A DNA stretch of 22,715 bases from DATFES01 sp035457725 (GTDB taxonomy: Bacteria > Pseudomonadota > Alphaproteobacteria > CACIAM-22H2). The stretch is from contig DATIBC010000019.1 in NCBI GenBank assembly GCA_035457725.1, forward strand, positions 1 through 22,715. Direction: 5' to 3'. The notes under the pieces were generated by a model, which made no database searches, was not told the origin of the DNA, and worked only from the letters and a program-made list of their open reading frames with translations. A program made the position numbers and the translations under genes. Shown here piece after piece: positions 1 through 8,262 of this stretch (positions are counted from its first letter, which is position 1; every line of letters starts with the position of its first letter).

Positions 1-293
1 CGGGCGCACTGGCCTTTCTCGCGGCGCTGGCCCAGGCTTGCGCACAGGCCGATGTGCCGATCACCCTATGCGGCGAGATGGGCGGCCGGCCGCTCGAGGC
101 GATGGCGCTCGTCGGCCTGGGGTATCGCAGCCTGTCGATGCCGCCAGCGGCGGTTGGGCCGGTGAAAGCGATGGTGCGCAGCGTCGAGATCGACGCACTA
201 GAACGGTATTTGCGCGGGCAAATCCGATCCTCCCGCCGTTCAATCCGGGAAAATCTGCTGTCATTTGCTCGGGATCACGGAATTGCAGTTTGA
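1..293 (+). CDS. ptsP: Phosphoenolpyruvate-protein phosphotransferase PtsP (EI-Ntr), C-terminal end
   Basis: Only the last 96 codons are present; the reading frame is open to the left edge, so the gene is cut by the window and not broken. PtsP takes phosphate from phosphoenolpyruvate and passes it to NPr, the first step of the regulatory nitrogen phosphotransferase chain in the cytoplasm. The visible part is the end of the PEP-binding TIM-barrel domain. It contains LCGEMGGRPLEAMALVGLG, whose Cys matches the catalytic acid of enzyme I proteins, followed by the GYRSLSMPPAAVGPVK segment and the basic, helical tail ending in FARDHGIAV that is typical of PtsP. The N-terminal GAF and phospho-His domains are outside the window. 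RpfA-like or plain PtsI paralogues are less likely because of the tail and the ispG/hisS neighbourhood. Confidence 0.9.
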   Translation, partial: GALAFLAALAQACAQADVPITLCGEMGGRPLEAMALVGLGYRSLSMPPAAVGPVKAMVRSVEIDALERYLRGQIRSSRRSIRENLLSFARDHGIAV

Positions 294-636
294 GCCGTCG
301 GTTATTAACTTATTGAAATATTTATAAATTAACCTTGATCGACACGACAATGTTTGGTAAATATTTCAAAGTACGATTGTTTGACGCCGATCGATACTGA
401 GGGCGAGATCAAGAGCGCCGGCGGTCGAAGTTGACGGCCGCGAAGTAAGCTCGGGATTCCGGTCGGGAACACGCGGCAAGTCGGCGCCCGGTTGCCGAAA
501 GTGGCGATCGATATGGGCACGGCAAGAGAATCCGCGAGTATCGGCGGCGGTCGAATGCTGTTGGCGCCGGTCGCTGCGTTGCCCCCGGAGACGTCGCGGC
601 GGAGCGGGTCGAAGATTGAGGCGGTTAAGGCGAACC
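294..636. other. Intergenic region between ptsP and rodZ with an AT-rich island
   Basis: No convincing gene lies in these 343 bases. The first part (about 298-370) is much more AT-rich than the surroundings and holds TTGATC at 335-340 followed, 17 nt later, by TAAATA at 358-363. This could be a weak promoter for the rodZ-ispG run, but the -10 match is poor. The remainder is GC-rich with no coding frame that looks like a protein. No clear hairpin plus T-run was seen behind ptsP. Confidence 0.4.
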
Positions 637-1704
637 ATGCTGTTCCGACGGCGGTCCCGTTCGAGTGAAGCCGCGCAGAATGACGTGGCGGACGCTAAAC
701 GTCGCGACGATGCCGGAAATCGCCGCGCGGTGACGAGCGTCGGAACTTTGCTGCGAGCAGAACGCGAGCGCCAGGGCCTCAGCGTGCAAGACGTCGCGGC
801 TGCCCTGCGACTGCGCCGGACGGTGATCGAAGCGCTCGAGACGGGCCAAGCCGACCGATTGCCAGGGCCGACCTACGCCGTCGCCTTCGTGCGGTCGTAT
901 TGCGATTATCTCGGGCTCGATCGCGACGAGCTCGTCGCGCGGTTCCGGCAGGAAGTCGAAGACCTGGTTCAACCGGTCGAGTTGACGTTTCCGATTTCTG
1001 CCTCCGAAAGTCGCCTGCCCGGTGGCGCGATCGTCATGATGTCTTTGGTTGTGGCGATTGGCGCGTACGTGGTCTGGTACTTGGACAACGCCGAACAAAA
1101 TAGTCGGCCGCCGCGCGTCGCCGCAGTGCCGCCGCCACTGTCGGCGTTAATCGATCGTCCGGCGGCGATTCAAGTTGCGCCCGCACCCTCGGCGCAGAAC
1201 GCCGCCGCGGCGACCGTGAGCAATCGGCCCGATCCGCTTGCCGACCCGGCGATTGATCCGGTAGCGCAGGCCGGGAGCGAGCAAACATCGGCCGTCGCTC
1301 CGCTATCATCCATCGTGCAACCATCCGAGGAAGCGGGCGCACCACGAGCGGCCCCCACGGCAAGCTTCGCTGGTCGCATCGTTCTACGGGCGACGGCCGA
1401 TTGCTGGTTGCGGATTCGCGACGCCGCCGGGACCGTCCTGCTGACACGGATGATGAAACCCGGCGACGAATTGACGCCACCCGACCGCGAAGGGTTGTCC
1501 ATGTTCATCGGCAGCGCCGGCGCGCTCGAGGTGATGGTCGACGGCAAGCGTGCGCCGACCCTCGGCCCGCTCGGGGCCGTCCGACGCGACGTTCCGCTCG
1601 ATCCCGATCGCCTGTTGGCCGGCAACGTCGACTCGCCACGACCGGCGATGATTGCCCCGGCACCTCCGGCGAACCGGCAGGTGCGCCCCGGTAGCGGCGG
1701 TTAA
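637..1704 (+). CDS. rodZ: RodZ-like membrane protein: HTH domain, one TM helix, DUF4115
   Basis: The product is 355 aa. A cytoplasmic helix-turn-helix domain lies at about residues 34-93 (SVGTLLRAERERQGLSVQDV onward). One membrane helix follows at about 129-149 (GGAIVMMSLVVAIGAYVVWYL region). Next comes a long Ala/Pro-rich periplasmic linker, then a C-terminal beta domain of the DUF4115 type at about 246-325 (GRIVLRATADCWLRIRD). In this family RodZ links MreB filaments to the elongation machinery; that role is inferred from architecture. ATG 637 was chosen because AAGG lies 6 nt upstream; an in-frame TTG at 616 would add 7 basic residues. The gene sits 343 nt after ptsP and 130 nt before ispG, the usual alphaproteobacterial order. 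HTH proteins of this class may also act as regulators, so RodZ function is likely but not proved. Confidence 0.8.
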   Translation: MLFRRRSRSSEAAQNDVADAKRRDDAGNRRAVTSVGTLLRAERERQGLSVQDVAAALRLRRTVIEALETGQADRLPGPTYAVAFVRSYCDYLGLDRDELVARFRQEVEDLVQPVELTFPISASESRLPGGAIVMMSLVVAIGAYVVWYLDNAEQNSRPPRVAAVPPPLSALIDRPAAIQVAPAPSAQNAAAATVSNRPDPLADPAIDPVAQAGSEQTSAVAPLSSIVQPSEEAGAPRAAPTASFAGRIVLRATADCWLRIRDAAGTVLLTRMMKPGDELTPPDREGLSMFIGSAGALEVMVDGKRAPTLGPLGAVRRDVPLDPDRLLAGNVDSPRPAMIAPAPPANRQVRPGSGG

Positions 1705-1834
1705 GTTGCTGTATTGATTAAATAACCGGCAACCCAGCGGCGTCTGGAGCCAATGACCGGATTTGGGCTATAACTGCCGCCGCCCGTCCCCGGCCTTACT
1801 GTGCCGCCAAGCGGCGGCAGAAACCGCGATCGCC

Positions 1835-2980
1835 ATGTCCATCCGGCCTTATCGTCAGATTCATCGCCGTAAATGCCGGCAGATCCAGGTCGGCGCAGTT
1901 GCCGTTGGCGGCGACGCGCCGATCACCGTGCAATCGATGACCAATACGCCGACCGCCGACGCCAATGCGACCATCGAGCAGGTCCGCCGCTTGGAAGAGG
2001 CCGGCGCCGACATCATTCGGGTGTCTTGCCCCGACGAAGATTCGACAGCGGCGCTCGGCGAGATCGTGCGTGCGGCGAAGGCGCCGATCGTCGCCGACAT
2101 CCATTTCCACTACAAGCGCGCGATCGAGGCGGCGAAAGCAGGAGCTGCATGCCTGCGCATCAACCCCGGCAACATCGGCGCCCAGGCGCGCGTGCGCGAG
2201 GTCGTCAAAGCGGCGCGCGATCACGGATGCTCGATGCGCATCGGGGTCAACGCTGGCAGCCTCGAGCGCGACCTGCTCGAGAAATATGGCGAACCATGTC
2301 CCGAGGCCATGGTCGAGAGCGCGCTCAACCATATACGCGTGCTCGAGGAGGAGGATTTCCGCGAATTCAAGATCAGCGTCAAAGCATCCGACGTTTTCCT
2401 TGCGGTGGCCGCCTATCAACAGCTTGCCGAGGCGTGCGACTATCCGCTCCACATCGGCATAACCGAGGCCGGGGGCTTGCGCACCGGCACCATCAAGTCC
2501 TCCATCGGCCTCGGCTCGCTGTTGTGGGCCGGCATCGGCGACACGATCCGCGTCTCGCTTTCCGCCGATCCGGTCGAGGAGGTCAAGGCCGGTTATGAGA
2601 TTCTGAAATCACTCGGCCTGCGGCGGCGCGGGGTGACGGTGATCGCCTGCCCGTCATGCGCGCGCCAGCAATTCGACGTCATCAAGACGGTCGAGGTGCT
2701 CGAGGAACGGCTGGCGCATATCACCACGCCGATGACCGTCTCGGTGATCGGTTGCGTCGTCAATGGTCCGGGCGAGGCGAGGGAGACCGATATCGGATTC
2801 ACCGGCGGCGGCAACGACACGCACATGGTTTATGTCGCGGGCCAACCGGACCACCGGCTCAAGAACGCCGAAATTGTGGCACACCTCGTCGACCTGGTCG
2901 AAAAGAAGGCCGCCGATATCGAGGCGAAGCGGCAAGGCTCGCCGCCGGTCGATACGCCGGTCGCGTCCGTCGCGTCGTAG
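1835..2980 (+). CDS. ispG: 4-hydroxy-3-methylbut-2-en-1-yl diphosphate synthase (IspG/GcpE)
   Basis: The product is 381 aa, normal for the two-domain bacterial form. IspG is the [4Fe-4S] enzyme of the non-mevalonate pathway that reduces methylerythritol cyclodiphosphate to HMBPP. The N-terminal TIM-barrel part carries the typical TVQSMTNTPTADANATIEQV and NPGNIG segments. The C-terminal iron-sulfur domain has the three cluster cysteines, C272 and C275 (ACPSCARQ) and C307 (VIGCVVNGPGE), with the conserved Glu at 314. ATG 1835 gives the usual MSIRPYRQIHRRK start; a TTG start 24 codons earlier would add a Cys/Arg/Ala-rich stretch not expected in the family. The tail after about residue 365 (Pro/Val/Ala-rich) is a short unconserved extension. 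hisS follows after 18 nt. Confidence 0.97.
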   Translation: MSIRPYRQIHRRKCRQIQVGAVAVGGDAPITVQSMTNTPTADANATIEQVRRLEEAGADIIRVSCPDEDSTAALGEIVRAAKAPIVADIHFHYKRAIEAAKAGAACLRINPGNIGAQARVREVVKAARDHGCSMRIGVNAGSLERDLLEKYGEPCPEAMVESALNHIRVLEEEDFREFKISVKASDVFLAVAAYQQLAEACDYPLHIGITEAGGLRTGTIKSSIGLGSLLWAGIGDTIRVSLSADPVEEVKAGYEILKSLGLRRRGVTVIACPSCARQQFDVIKTVEVLEERLAHITTPMTVSVIGCVVNGPGEARETDIGFTGGGNDTHMVYVAGQPDHRLKNAEIVAHLVDLVEKKAADIEAKRQGSPPVDTPVASVAS

Positions 2981-2998
2981 ATCGGCCCGTTCCCGCGC

Positions 2999-4243
2999 AT
3001 GCGACAGCTTCAGCCGGTTCGCGGCACCCATGACGTGTTGCCCGACGAAATGCGCCGCCATCGCCGGGTGGCGGAAACCGCGCGGGTCGCGGCCGAGCTT
3101 TACGGCTTTCACGAGATCGCCACGCCGCTGTTCGAGTTCTCGGAAGTGTTCCGACGCTCGCTTGGCGAAACGTCGGATATCGTCGCCAAGGAGATGTACA
3201 CATTCACCGACCGCAGCGGCGACGAAATCACGCTCAGGCCGGAGAACACCGCCGGAGTCTGCCGCGCCGTCGTGTCGCAGGGCCTCGGACAGCAGCTACC
3301 GCTGAAGTTCTTCTATTATGGCCCGATGTTCCGCCACGAGCGGCCGCAAAAGGGCCGGTTGCGACAATTCAACCAGATCGGCGTCGAGCTAATCGGCATC
3401 GCCGAGCCGCTTGCCGACATCGAAGTGATCGCCGTCGGCGCCTACATACTCGATCGGCTCGGTGTCCTCGAGCGCACGACGCTCGAAATCAACACGTTGG
3501 GCGACCTCGAGAGTCGCGCCGCCTATCGCGCGGTGCTGGTGGAGTTCCTGCGCCGCCACGAATCACGACTGTCCGAGGACAGCCGTAAACGGCTCGAGCG
3601 CAATCCGTTGCGCATTCTCGACTCGAAGGACGCCGACGATCGTCGCATCATCGCCGAAGCGCCGCCGTTCTCCGAGTACCTCAATGAGGATTCGAAGCGA
3701 TTCTTCGCCTCGGTGCTCGCCGGGCTCGATCGGTTGGCGATTCGCTACGCGGTCAATGCGCGGCTGGTGCGCGGCCTCGATTACTACTGCCACACGGCGT
3801 TCGAGTTCATCACCGACACGCTCGGCGCGCAGGGCACGGTGATGGGCGGCGGACGCTATGACGGCCTGATCGCCGAGATGGGCGGCCCGTCGATTCCCGG
3901 GATCGGGTGGGCGGCGGGCGTCGAGCGGCTGGCGATGATGCTCGACGACGCTCCGCCACCCGCGCGTCCGATCGCCATCATCCCAGTGGGGGCGGATTGC
4001 GAAGGGCCGGCGCTCGAATTGGCCGAGCGACTACGGCGCTCCGGCACGCCCATCGAGCTCGGCTATCGCGGCAACGTCTCGAAGCGCATGAAGGCGGCGA
4101 ACCGCGCGCGGGCGCGCGCGGCGATCTTGATCGGCGAGGACGAAATGAGGCGCGGCGCCGTTACTTTGCGCGATCTCGACAGCGGCGAGCAGGCCGAGGT
4201 GCCGCTTGCGGACCTGAGGGACCGGCTCGCCCAGTTCCTGTAG
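2999..4243 (+). CDS. hisS: Histidyl-tRNA synthetase
   Basis: This is a class II aminoacyl-tRNA synthetase of 414 aa that charges tRNA-His. It starts with QPVRGTHDVLPDE, which is typical of HisS. Motif 2 is GPMFRHERPQKGRLRQFNQI. The histidine-binding loop is VRGLDYYCHTAFEF, and motif 3 is GWAAGVERLAMM. The last 100 or so residues form the anticodon-binding domain, with ELGYRGNVSKRMKAANR. ATG 2999 lies 18 nt after the ispG stop and has no good Shine-Dalgarno sequence, so translation may depend on the upstream gene. The HisZ paralogue is excluded because the catalytic motifs are intact. The ispG-hisS pair is a frequent neighbourhood in proteobacteria. Confidence 0.97.
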   Translation: MRQLQPVRGTHDVLPDEMRRHRRVAETARVAAELYGFHEIATPLFEFSEVFRRSLGETSDIVAKEMYTFTDRSGDEITLRPENTAGVCRAVVSQGLGQQLPLKFFYYGPMFRHERPQKGRLRQFNQIGVELIGIAEPLADIEVIAVGAYILDRLGVLERTTLEINTLGDLESRAAYRAVLVEFLRRHESRLSEDSRKRLERNPLRILDSKDADDRRIIAEAPPFSEYLNEDSKRFFASVLAGLDRLAIRYAVNARLVRGLDYYCHTAFEFITDTLGAQGTVMGGGRYDGLIAEMGGPSIPGIGWAAGVERLAMMLDDAPPPARPIAIIPVGADCEGPALELAERLRRSGTPIELGYRGNVSKRMKAANRARARAAILIGEDEMRRGAVTLRDLDSGEQAEVPLADLRDRLAQFL

Positions 4244-4247
4244 CCCC

Positions 4248-5564
4248 GTGACCGGCTCATCCAGCGACGCCGGCGCTACGCCGCCGCGATTGATCGCCGT
4301 CGGCGCCGACCATCGCACCGCCGCGCCGGAATTGCGCCAGCGCATGTTCGTCGCCGAAGCCGAGATCGACGAGTTCTTGGCCGTTCTCAATCGCGCCGGG
4401 ATCGACCAAGCGCTGCTCCTTTCGACCTGCGATCGAATCGAGGTGCACGCGGCGCACCGCGATCCGCAATCGGCGACCGACGCGATCGCCGGCGTGCTTG
4501 GCGGGCGCGTCGGCATGAGCGCGGCGGCGATCCGCGGCCAGCTGGCGACCCATCACGGTGACGCCGCGTTGCGGCGCATGTTCGCCGTCGCTGCGTCGCT
4601 CGAAAGCCAGGTGATCGGCGAGCCGCAGGTCCTGGGCCAGGTCAAGGATGCGCACCAACGCGCCGAGGCCAAGGGTATGATCGGTCCCGAGCTCGCGGCG
4701 GCGCTGCGCGCCGCCTACGCGGCCGCCAAGCGCGTGCGATCGGAGACCGCCATCGCCGAGCGGCCCGTGTCGCTGGCTGCCGCCGCGGTCGAGCTCGCCC
4801 GCGACGTGCACGGTGAACTTCAGCGGTGCGCCTGCTTGCTTCTCGGCCCTGGAGAGATGGGCGAGCTGATGATCGAACATCTGCGGGCCGGCGGCCTCAA
4901 GCGGCTCGTCGTCGCCGGCGTCAACCCCGCGCGGGCGGCGGAGGTGGCGCGCGCGCTGTCGGCTCCCGCGACACCGATCGACCGGCTCGCCGACGCGCTT
5001 GCCGAAGCCGATATCGTCGTCGCCGCCGAGGGCGCGGGTAGATTCGCGATCACCGCCGAGCTCGCCGAGAGCGCGCTCCGGCGGCGTCGCCGGGTGCCGA
5101 TCTTCTTCGTCGATCTCGGTGTTCCGGCCGACGTCGATCCGGCGGTGGAACGGCTCGATGGCGCGTTTCGATACGACCTCGACGATCTCGAACGAATGAC
5201 GATGGCCGGCCGCGCCACGCGCGAGGCCGAAGCCGCTGCGGCGTGGCGCATCGTGGAGGAGGAGCTGGCCGGATTCGTCCGGGGCCGCGCCGAACGCAAG
5301 GCGGTACCGGCGATCGTGGCGCTGCGGCGGCATTTCGAAGCTGCGCGCGCCCAAGCGCTTCTCCAAGCCGGCGGCGATGCCGGGCGGGCGACCGAGCTGC
5401 TCATCAATCGACTACTGCACGCCCCCTCCGAGGCGTTGCGGCGCATGGCGGCGGAAGCGGCAAGCGACACGGCAGCGGCCGAACGCCTGCTCGCCGAATT
5501 GTTCCAAGCGCCCGATTCGGATACAAGCGGCGCGCCCGCAGGCGACAAGGAGGACCGGCGGTGA
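4248..5564 (+). CDS. hemA: Glutamyl-tRNA reductase
   Basis: The product is 438 aa. It reduces glutamyl-tRNA(Glu) with NADPH to glutamate-1-semialdehyde, the entry to heme and other tetrapyrroles by the C5 route. The catalytic domain shows LLLSTCDRIEV with the active-site Cys at 61; the usual motif is TCNR, and the Asn is Asp here. SLESQVIGEPQVLGQVK is the family signature. The NADPH domain has LLLGPGEMGELM, and a helical C-terminal dimerisation domain follows. The start is GTG 4248, 4 nt after the hisS stop, with no clear Shine-Dalgarno site. The stop overlaps the prfA GTG. Many alphaproteobacteria make aminolevulinate with ALA synthase instead; this genome uses the tRNA-dependent route at least in part. 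The symbol follows the glutamyl-tRNA reductase meaning of hemA. Confidence 0.93.
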   Translation: MTGSSSDAGATPPRLIAVGADHRTAAPELRQRMFVAEAEIDEFLAVLNRAGIDQALLLSTCDRIEVHAAHRDPQSATDAIAGVLGGRVGMSAAAIRGQLATHHGDAALRRMFAVAASLESQVIGEPQVLGQVKDAHQRAEAKGMIGPELAAALRAAYAAAKRVRSETAIAERPVSLAAAAVELARDVHGELQRCACLLLGPGEMGELMIEHLRAGGLKRLVVAGVNPARAAEVARALSAPATPIDRLADALAEADIVVAAEGAGRFAITAELAESALRRRRRVPIFFVDLGVPADVDPAVERLDGAFRYDLDDLERMTMAGRATREAEAAAAWRIVEEELAGFVRGRAERKAVPAIVALRRHFEAARAQALLQAGGDAGRATELLINRLLHAPSEALRRMAAEAASDTAAAERLLAELFQAPDSDTSGAPAGDKEDRR

Positions 5565-6634
5565 GTTTCGAGAGCAAGCTCGATCGGGTTGTCGAAAGGT
5601 ACGAGGAGCTGCGCCGGAGCATGGCGCAGCCGGAGGTCGAGCGGCGAGTGTTCGCCCAGATGTCGAAGGAGTTCTCCGATCTCGCCCCGGTGGTCGACAC
5701 CGTTCTCGCCCTGCGGCGGACCCGCAAGGAGCTCGACGAGTTGGGCGCGATGATGGCCGACAAGTCCAGCGACCCGGAAATGCGGGCGCTTGCCGAGGGC
5801 GAGTACTTCGCGCTCAAGCAGACGGTGCCCGAGCTGGAACGACAGCTCCAGATCATGCTGCTGCCCAAGGACGCCGCCGACGAGAAGAATGCGATTCTCG
5901 AAGTTCGCGCCGGCACCGGCGGCGAGGAGGCGGCGCTCTTTGGCGCCAATCTGTTCCGTATGTACCAACGCTATGCGGCGCTACACGGTTGGCGATTCGA
6001 GGTCATGGAGCTGACCGAGACGGGGATCGGCGGCTACAAGGAGGCGATCGCAGAAATCTCGGGCCGCGGCGTCTTCGCGCGCTTGAAGTACGAATCGGGC
6101 GTGCACCGCGTGCAGCGCGTCCCGGACACCGAAGCGAGCGGGCGGATTCACACCTCGGCGGCGACCGTGGCGGTTCTGCCCGAGGCGGAGGAGGTCGACG
6201 TCAAGATCGACGAGAAAGACCTGCGCGTCGATGTCTTCCGATCGAGCGGTCCCGGCGGCCAGTCAGTCAACACCACCGATAGCGCGGTGCGCATCACGCA
6301 CCTGCCAACCGGCCTCGTCGTCTCGCAGCAGGACGAGAAATCGCAGCACAAGAACAAGGCCAAGGCACTCAAGATCCTGCGCGCCCGCCTGTACGAGATG
6401 GAGCGCATCAAGGCCGAGACGGCGCGCTCCGCGCAGCGACGCTCGCAGGTGGGCTCGGGCGATCGCTCGGAGCGCATACGCACCTACAATTTTCCGCAAG
6501 GCCGGGTGACCGATCACCGCATCAATCTGACCCTCTACAAGATCGACAAGATCCTGTCGGGCGAAGCGCTCGACGAAATCATCGAAGCGCTGATCGCCGA
6601 AGATCGCGCCGCCCGGCTGGCTGAACTGTCATGA
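5561..6634 (+). CDS. prfA: Peptide chain release factor 1
   Basis: RF1 of 357 aa, reading UAA and UAG. The catalytic GGQ is at residues 232-234 (SSGPGGQSVNTTDSAVRITH). The stop-codon reading tripeptide region is VQRVPDTEASGRIHTSA, a PxT form (P188, T190). AGTGGEEAALFGANLFRMY lies in the central domain, and the tail YNFPQGRVTDHRINLTLYK is standard. The start was set at GTG 5561: it sits 7 nt after a strong AAGGAGG (5547-5553), overlaps the hemA stop as GTGA, and gives the normal MSFESKLDRVVERYEEL beginning. The frame stays open far upstream inside hemA, but that part is not RF1-like. The stop overlaps the prmC start as ATGA. Confidence 0.97.
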   Translation: MSFESKLDRVVERYEELRRSMAQPEVERRVFAQMSKEFSDLAPVVDTVLALRRTRKELDELGAMMADKSSDPEMRALAEGEYFALKQTVPELERQLQIMLLPKDAADEKNAILEVRAGTGGEEAALFGANLFRMYQRYAALHGWRFEVMELTETGIGGYKEAIAEISGRGVFARLKYESGVHRVQRVPDTEASGRIHTSAATVAVLPEAEEVDVKIDEKDLRVDVFRSSGPGGQSVNTTDSAVRITHLPTGLVVSQQDEKSQHKNKAKALKILRARLYEMERIKAETARSAQRRSQVGSGDRSERIRTYNFPQGRVTDHRINLTLYKIDKILSGEALDEIIEALIAEDRAARLAELS

Positions 6635-7515
6635 TGACGCGCCATTTGAACTCCACCGGCACGACGGTCGAAGGTGCGCTTGCCGAGGCCGAGCGCGCGC
6701 TGCGCACGGCCGGCGTCGATCGCCCGCGGCTCGACGCACGGCTGATGCTGGCCGCCGCGTCGGACCTTAGCCTCGAGCAGCAAATCGGCGCGCCGCGCAG
6801 GGAGTTGAGCGAGAAGGCGATGTCGCGCTTTCGCGACATGGTGACGCGCCGCATCGACCGGGCGCCGCTCGCGCATATCCTCGGCCACCGCGAGTTTTGG
6901 AGCCTCGATTTGATCGTCACGTCCGACACGCTGGTGCCGCGCCCCGACAGCGAGACCGTCGTCGAGGCGGCGTTAACCCTGCTCGAGGATCGAAATCGGG
7001 CGTGGCGCGTGCTCGATCTCGGCACCGGAAGCGGGTGCCTGCTGCTGGCGATTCTCTCTGAATTGCCCAACGCGCGCGGGCTCGGCGTCGACATCAGCCC
7101 GGCGGCGCTATCGGTGGCACGCGTCAATGCCCAGCGTCTCGGATTGGCGGCGCGGACCGCTTTTGCCATCGGCGACTGGGCCGCACCGGCCGGTGAGCCC
7201 TTCGATCTCGTCGTCGCCAATCCACCGTACATCCGCGAGGCCGAAATCGACGCGCTGGCGCCCGAAATCGCGCGACACGAACCGCGCGTTGCATTGTCGG
7301 GGGGCAAAGACGGCCTCGACGCCTATCGGCTTATTGCCGAGCGTCTTAACCAACACATCGGCAGCGCCGGTATGGGCGTCTTTGAAGTCGCCGCCGGAGT
7401 CGCCGAGGCAGTGGAGCAAATCCTTCTAAGGGCCGGATTTTCGCCCCGTGGCCGATACCGCGATCTGGGCGGGGTCGAACGCGCCGTGGCATACGTCGCC
7501 GGCGGCGCACGATGA
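6631..7515 (+). CDS. prmC: Peptide chain release factor N5-glutamine methyltransferase
   Basis: The product is 294 aa. PrmC methylates the Gln of the GGQ motif in RF1 and RF2 using S-adenosylmethionine, which raises termination efficiency. The N-terminal helical substrate-binding domain (about 1-85) is followed by the Rossmann methyltransferase domain. That domain has LVPRPDSETVVEAAL, the SAM loop LDLGTGSGCLLLA (128-140) and the catalytic NPPY at 197-200. The ATG at 6631 overlaps the prfA stop by 4 nt; a second ATG at 6634 is equally possible. Co-translation with its substrate RF1 is the normal arrangement in proteobacteria. HemK is an older name for the same family, given from its position beside hemA, as seen here. 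Confidence 0.96.
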   Translation: MMTRHLNSTGTTVEGALAEAERALRTAGVDRPRLDARLMLAAASDLSLEQQIGAPRRELSEKAMSRFRDMVTRRIDRAPLAHILGHREFWSLDLIVTSDTLVPRPDSETVVEAALTLLEDRNRAWRVLDLGTGSGCLLLAILSELPNARGLGVDISPAALSVARVNAQRLGLAARTAFAIGDWAAPAGEPFDLVVANPPYIREAEIDALAPEIARHEPRVALSGGKDGLDAYRLIAERLNQHIGSAGMGVFEVAAGVAEAVEQILLRAGFSPRGRYRDLGGVERAVAYVAGGAR

Positions 7516-7742
7516 TCTTGGATGGGACAAAAAGTGCTTGGATTGGCGTCCGGCCGGGTCTAGTCTCGGGCCGACAGCATGAGCTGTCATGCAGCGGGGG
7601 GCTGCCGCCAAGGGATCGCCAGATACCGCGCCCATCGCGGCCGGAACGGCCGGCACGGGGCGCGGAAGACGAAACGGGCATCCTGGCCAATTACCCCTTT
7701 TGTCGATGAAAATTGTCCCAAGGGACCAGATTCGGATTAACC

Positions 7743-8252
7743 ATGAAGCGTCAACGCGGCCGTAACAACGGTAGAAAACCGCATATTCCCGTCAGATCGC
7801 AAACATTCGATAGCAGCGGACCCGACGTTCGTATTCGTGGCAACGCCTACCAGGTGCTCGAGAAGTATCTGGCCATGGCACGCGACGCCACGGCGGCCGG
7901 CGATCGCGTGGCGGCGGAGAATTTCTATCAGCACGCCGAGCACTATTACCGGATGATCAACGCCAACGCCGAGAATCAGATGCGCGGGCCGATGCACGGC
8001 CACGGCGGACATCACCCACAGCAGCAGCAGCCGCAGCAGCAGCAGCAGCCGCAGCAGCCGCAGCAGCAGCATGGCCAGGCTGGCGGCCATTCCGGGCATG
8101 GATATCAGCAGCCGCAACACCAGCATGGCCATGATCAGCGAAGCGGCGGCTTATCGTCCGAGCAGCCGCCCCACGACCCTGGCGCTGGACCGCAGCCTTT
8201 GGTGAACGGGCCTCCCGGGTCGACAAGCGGCGGCGACGGCAAGACGAACTGA
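7743..8252 (+). CDS. DUF4167 domain protein with poly-Gln/His tail
   Basis: The product is 169 aa. The first 75 or so residues match the alphaproteobacterial DUF4167 domain: a basic MKRQRGRNNGRK start, then GPDVRIRGNAYQVLEKYLAM and AAENFYQHAEHYYRMI, probably helical. The rest is low-complexity, rich in Gln, His, Gly and Pro. It is encoded partly by CAG/CCG codon runs at about 8020-8130. The molecular function is unknown; basic DUF4167 proteins may bind RNA or ribosomes, but that is only a guess from the sequence and the translation-gene neighbourhood. ATG 7743 was chosen; TTG 7713 would add MSQGTRFGLT, and neither has a good Shine-Dalgarno site. It follows prmC after 227 nt and ends 10 nt before the convergent MOSC gene. 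Confidence 0.82.
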   Translation: MKRQRGRNNGRKPHIPVRSQTFDSSGPDVRIRGNAYQVLEKYLAMARDATAAGDRVAAENFYQHAEHYYRMINANAENQMRGPMHGHGGHHPQQQQPQQQQQPQQPQQQHGQAGGHSGHGYQQPQHQHGHDQRSGGLSSEQPPHDPGAGPQPLVNGPPGSTSGGDGKTN

Positions 8253-8262
8253 TAGGTGCCGG

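Noticed and set aside
1763..1834. Longer IspG start at TTG 1763
   Set aside because: The extra 24 residues are not IspG-like, and ATG 1835 gives the normal N-terminus.
4257..5968. Long minus-strand frames opposite hemA and prfA
   Set aside because: They are high-GC shadows of clearly identified genes; the proteins are Arg/Ala/Ser-rich without domains.
7512..7709. A 65-codon frame starting at ATG over the prmC stop (ATGA overlap)
   Set aside because: It has no recognisable domain, an Arg/Pro-rich composition typical of GC-rich chance frames, and no ribosome site. The overlap alone is not enough.
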